Source: Myxococcus stipitatus
Lineage (GTDB): Bacteria > Myxococcota > Myxococcia > Myxococcales > Myxococcaceae
Length of the DNA stretch: 64,000 nucleotides
Assembly (NCBI RefSeq): GCF_037414475.1
Contig: NZ_CP147913.1
Location: 5,020,001 to 5,084,000, forward strand
Reading direction: 5' to 3'
A program made the translations under genes and the position numbers. The notes beneath the pieces were generated by a model that searched no databases, was not told where the DNA came from, and was given only the letters and a program-made list of their open reading frames with translations. Below, piece after piece: positions 62,081-64,000 of this stretch (positions are counted from its first letter, which is position 1; each line of letters opens with the position of its first letter).

Positions 62081-63055
62081 GTGTCCGCTCATCCGCTCCA
62101 TGATGTCAGCCCGGTGGTGGTGCGCTTCTCCGAGACCCTCCTCCTGCGCTGGACAGGGGCCGCGTACCTCGTGGGCTTCCTCATCGCGTTCGCCGTGCTC
62201 TGGCGTCAGGCCGCACGCGGGCAGGGCTCGTTCCAGAAGCGCGAGGTGCCGGAGTTCGTCCTCTACGCGGGCCTCTTCGGCGTGATGTTCGGAGGACGGC
62301 TCGGCTACGTGCTCCTGCACCAGTGGGAGGACTTCTCCCGCGACGGCTCCCTCTTCTTCCAGTTCCGTCAGGGTGGGGCCTCCATGCTGGGAGCCCTCGT
62401 GGGTGTGCTGGTCTTCGCGGTGTACTTCGCGCGCCAGCATCAACGCCCGTGGCTCCAGATGTCAGACGCGCTCGTGGTGTTCGCGCCGCTGGGATTCTTC
62501 CTGGGCTATCTGGCCCAGTTCACGGAAGGGGCAGCGCTGGGACAGGTGACCTCCGTGCCGTGGGCCTTCCTCTTCCCCGTCGAGGTGGGCATGCCCGGCT
62601 TCGAGCCCGTGGCGACTCCCTCGTTCGATATCGCGACGCTGGCCTATGCGCCCGGCCACGAGGTGGCGCACCTGGCGCGCACGAGCGAAGCGTTCCTCGC
62701 GGAGTTGCACCGCATCCTCCCCGCGCGTCATCCGGTGCTGCTCTACCAGGCCCTGCTGGAGGGCGTGGTCCTGGGGACACTCCTCCTCGTGGCGAGGCGC
62801 TGGTGGCGCTCTCGGCCAGAGGGGATGTTGAGCGGGGTGTTCTTCGTGCTGCTCGGTGTGCTGAGGACCGTCAGCCTTCCGTTCCGAGCCGCTCAGCCGA
62901 ACCTGTCCGTCGCCGCGCAGTTCGAAGAGAGCGCGCTGGCCGCCGTGTTGCTGGTGGCGCTGGGCGCGGCCTTCATCCTCAGTGCGCTGAGCCAGCGTCC
63001 TCGCGCGGACGCGCGGCCCTCCGCCATGAAGCTGGAGAGCCACGCCGCCGAGTGA
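62081..63055 (+). CDS. Divergent Lgt-like membrane protein
   Basis: 324 residues with about seven membrane segments and overall similarity to prolipoprotein diacylglyceryl transferase (LLLRWTGAAYLVGFLI, FGGRLGYVLLHQWEDF, FRQGGASMLGALVG, HPVLLYQALLEGVVLG). Lgt moves diacylglycerol to the Cys of prolipoproteins. Here the HGG motif is SMLGAL, the signature GRxGNFINGE is GYLAQFTEGA, and the C-terminal R-x3-E has Leu instead of Glu, so the key catalytic His, Arg, Asn and Glu appear lost; only one Arg remains. It may have a changed or no transferase activity. The GTG at 62081 is preferred to an upstream ATG. Confidence 0.82.
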   Translation: MSAHPLHDVSPVVVRFSETLLLRWTGAAYLVGFLIAFAVLWRQAARGQGSFQKREVPEFVLYAGLFGVMFGGRLGYVLLHQWEDFSRDGSLFFQFRQGGASMLGALVGVLVFAVYFARQHQRPWLQMSDALVVFAPLGFFLGYLAQFTEGAALGQVTSVPWAFLFPVEVGMPGFEPVATPSFDIATLAYAPGHEVAHLARTSEAFLAELHRILPARHPVLLYQALLEGVVLGTLLLVARRWWRSRPEGMLSGVFFVLLGVLRTVSLPFRAAQPNLSVAAQFEESALAAVLLVALGAAFILSALSQRPRADARPSAMKLESHAAE

Positions 63056-63059
63056 GCCT

Positions 63060-63389
63060 TCAGCGTGTGTCCATCGCGGAGCCCACCTTCGCGAGCCGGA
63101 AGCGCGACGGCCTCAGGGCCTGCACCACCACGAGCCCCGGCTTCGCCAAGCGGACCGTGCTCCCCGGCTCCAGGATGTAGTCGCGCGGGTCCGACTCGAA
63201 GGTGAGCCAGAGCTGGCCTTCGACACACGTGAGTGACAAGCCCTCGTGGCCTTGCAGCGCGCGGCTCCAGAGGGCTCCGTGAAACAGCGCCACGGACCCT
63301 GTCTCCGCATCCGTGGGGACTTCCGGCTTCAGTTGATTCCACAGCGTGCCCCACCAGCCCCGCCGGGAGAGAGCAGACGTCGACTGCAT
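63060..63389 (-). CDS. DUF2917 protein
   Basis: 109 residues; the central part GLSLTCVEGQLWLTFESDPRD and the following strands match DUF2917, a small beta-rich family of unknown role. AGGAGG lies ten bases before the ATG. It is divergent from the GntR/MocR gene, with a strong palindrome between them, suggesting common regulation. Confidence 0.8.
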   Translation of the reverse strand: MQSTSALSRRGWWGTLWNQLKPEVPTDAETGSVALFHGALWSRALQGHEGLSLTCVEGQLWLTFESDPRDYILEPGSTVRLAKPGLVVVQALRPSRFRLAKVGSAMDTR

Positions 63390-63463
63390 GGCTCCATGTC
63401 CTCCTGGCGCGGCACCATGCGCCTCGGCGGGGAAACAGAACAGATGCAGCAACTTGGGTTTGT

Positions 63464-63502
63464 GACCAGTACAGTCCCGGTGAGGGGAACTGTACTGGTC
63501 AG
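63464..63502. promoter_or_regulatory. 13-bp inverted repeat between DUF2917 and GntR/MocR genes
   Basis: TGACCAGTACAGT and ACTGTACTGGTCA are perfect 13-base arms around 13 bases. The repeat lies 75 bases from the DUF2917 start and 85 from the regulator start, where a regulator would control both promoters. It is the likely operator of the GntR/MocR protein. Confidence 0.7.
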
Positions 63503-63587
63503 ACCGAAGGGGAGGTGTATCTGGGCGGCGGGCGGCGGGACCGTTACCGATACAGGTCGCGAAACGGCATCACGCACGAGGGCGGAC

Positions 63588-64000
63588 ATGGGCGCGCTGG
63601 CACACAAACCCAAGTTGTACGAGCAGGTGGCCGAGCGGCTGGAGGATGCGATTGCCGCGGGCACGCTGCGCGCCGGAGACAGGCTGCCTTCCGTGCGGCA
63701 GCTCAGCTTGCGTGAGCGGGTGAGCATCTCCACGGTGCTCCAGGCGTACCTGCACCTGGAGTCCGTGGGGCTCATCGAGACGCGGCCCCAGTCGGGCCAC
63801 TACGTGCGCCGCCGCGAGCGGCCCCGTCTCGCCGAGCCGCAGGTCTCCCGTCCCGCTCCGAGCGCCACGCCTGTGACGGTGAGCGGACTGGTGTCGCAGG
63901 TGTATCGAGCGATGAGGGACCCCCGAGTCGTGCAGCTCGGCGGTGCGTGGCCCGCGACGGAGCTGTTGCCGGTGCGACGGTTGATGCGCGAGCTGAACGT
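63588..64000 (+). CDS. GntR/MocR-family regulator, N-terminal part
   Basis: 137 residues before the window ends. The winged-helix DNA-binding domain is complete: KLYEQVAERLEDAIAAGTLRAG, DRLPSVRQLSLRERVSISTVLQAY and LHLESVGLIETRPQSGHYV. The following VVQLGGAWPATELLPVRRLMREL fits the beginning of the aminotransferase-like domain of the MocR subfamily, which binds pyridoxal phosphate. The ATG at 63588 is preceded by GGGCGG only, so its start is not certain. Confidence 0.88.
   Translation, partial: MGALAHKPKLYEQVAERLEDAIAAGTLRAGDRLPSVRQLSLRERVSISTVLQAYLHLESVGLIETRPQSGHYVRRRERPRLAEPQVSRPAPSATPVTVSGLVSQVYRAMRDPRVVQLGGAWPATELLPVRRLMRELN

Noticed and set aside
1..64000. CRISPR arrays, insertion sequences, tRNA or rRNA genes
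   Set aside because: None could be recognised on either strand; the only repeats are the ones listed.

Overview
The window is a very GC-rich bacterial chromosome segment that looks myxobacterial, of Myxococcus/Corallococcus type. The evidence is a 267-residue lectin built from four 67-residue NQWGG repeats (the myxobacterial haemagglutinin MBHA architecture), Asp/Ser/Gly-rich linkers behind many lipoprotein signals, a MYXO-CTERM-like tail on a trypsin-like protease, a giant Ser/Thr kinase-AAA-GAF-histidine kinase hybrid, and DUF1592/DUF1552 and CAP-domain lipoproteins. Both strands are densely coded. I see no tRNA, rRNA, insertion sequence, prophage or CRISPR array.

Layout. 1-720: the end of a CinA-family gene and a small STAS-like protein. 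665-9636 (minus): a complete tripartite RND efflux operon (membrane fusion protein, two MdtB/MdtC-like pumps, outer-membrane lipoprotein); the second pump carries an apparent single-base frameshift near 4998. 9820-16799 (minus): the hybrid kinase and a two-part hexapeptide-repeat protein. 17085-19927 (plus): a MATE exporter and an amidohydrolase. 19938-27686 (minus): a VOC protein, a PSI-like lipoprotein, an iron(III)-type ABC transporter operon, and a diheme-cytochrome/beta-helix pair. 27886-30710 (plus): a DUF3445 protein, an FKBP lipoprotein and a dienelactone hydrolase-like lipoprotein. 30754-35289 (minus): two tandem CAP-domain lipoproteins and a DUF1592-DUF1552 operon. 35579-40745: a SpoIIIAA-like AAA ATPase with R3H domain, an M3 metallopeptidase and a CheR-type methyltransferase.

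40896-53472 is the accessory-looking part. Three small secreted or membrane proteins are followed by a 1,228-residue RHS protein whose C-terminal toxin-like region carries a deaminase-type HAE...PC-x3-C signature. Directly behind it lies a protein made of two copies of one unrecognised domain, the best candidate for the cognate immunity protein; its linker still contains what looks like an old ribosome-binding site and start codon. Further on, a truncated SUKH (SMI1/KNR4) gene sits in frame with, and one stop codon away from, a stand-alone degenerate copy of the GyrB N-terminal 43-kDa region that lacks TOPRIM and most ATPase residues. These are the most unusual features in the window.

53545-64000 returns to ordinary genes: a DUF1361 membrane protein, small basic and zinc-ribbon proteins, a HAD-IG 5'-nucleotidase, a DksA/TraR-like protein, an HTH protein translationally coupled to a SEC-C methionine aminopeptidase, the MBHA lectin, two small secreted proteins, an Lgt-like membrane protein that has lost most catalytic residues, a DUF2917 protein, and the start of a GntR/MocR regulator with a perfect 13-bp inverted repeat between the last two.
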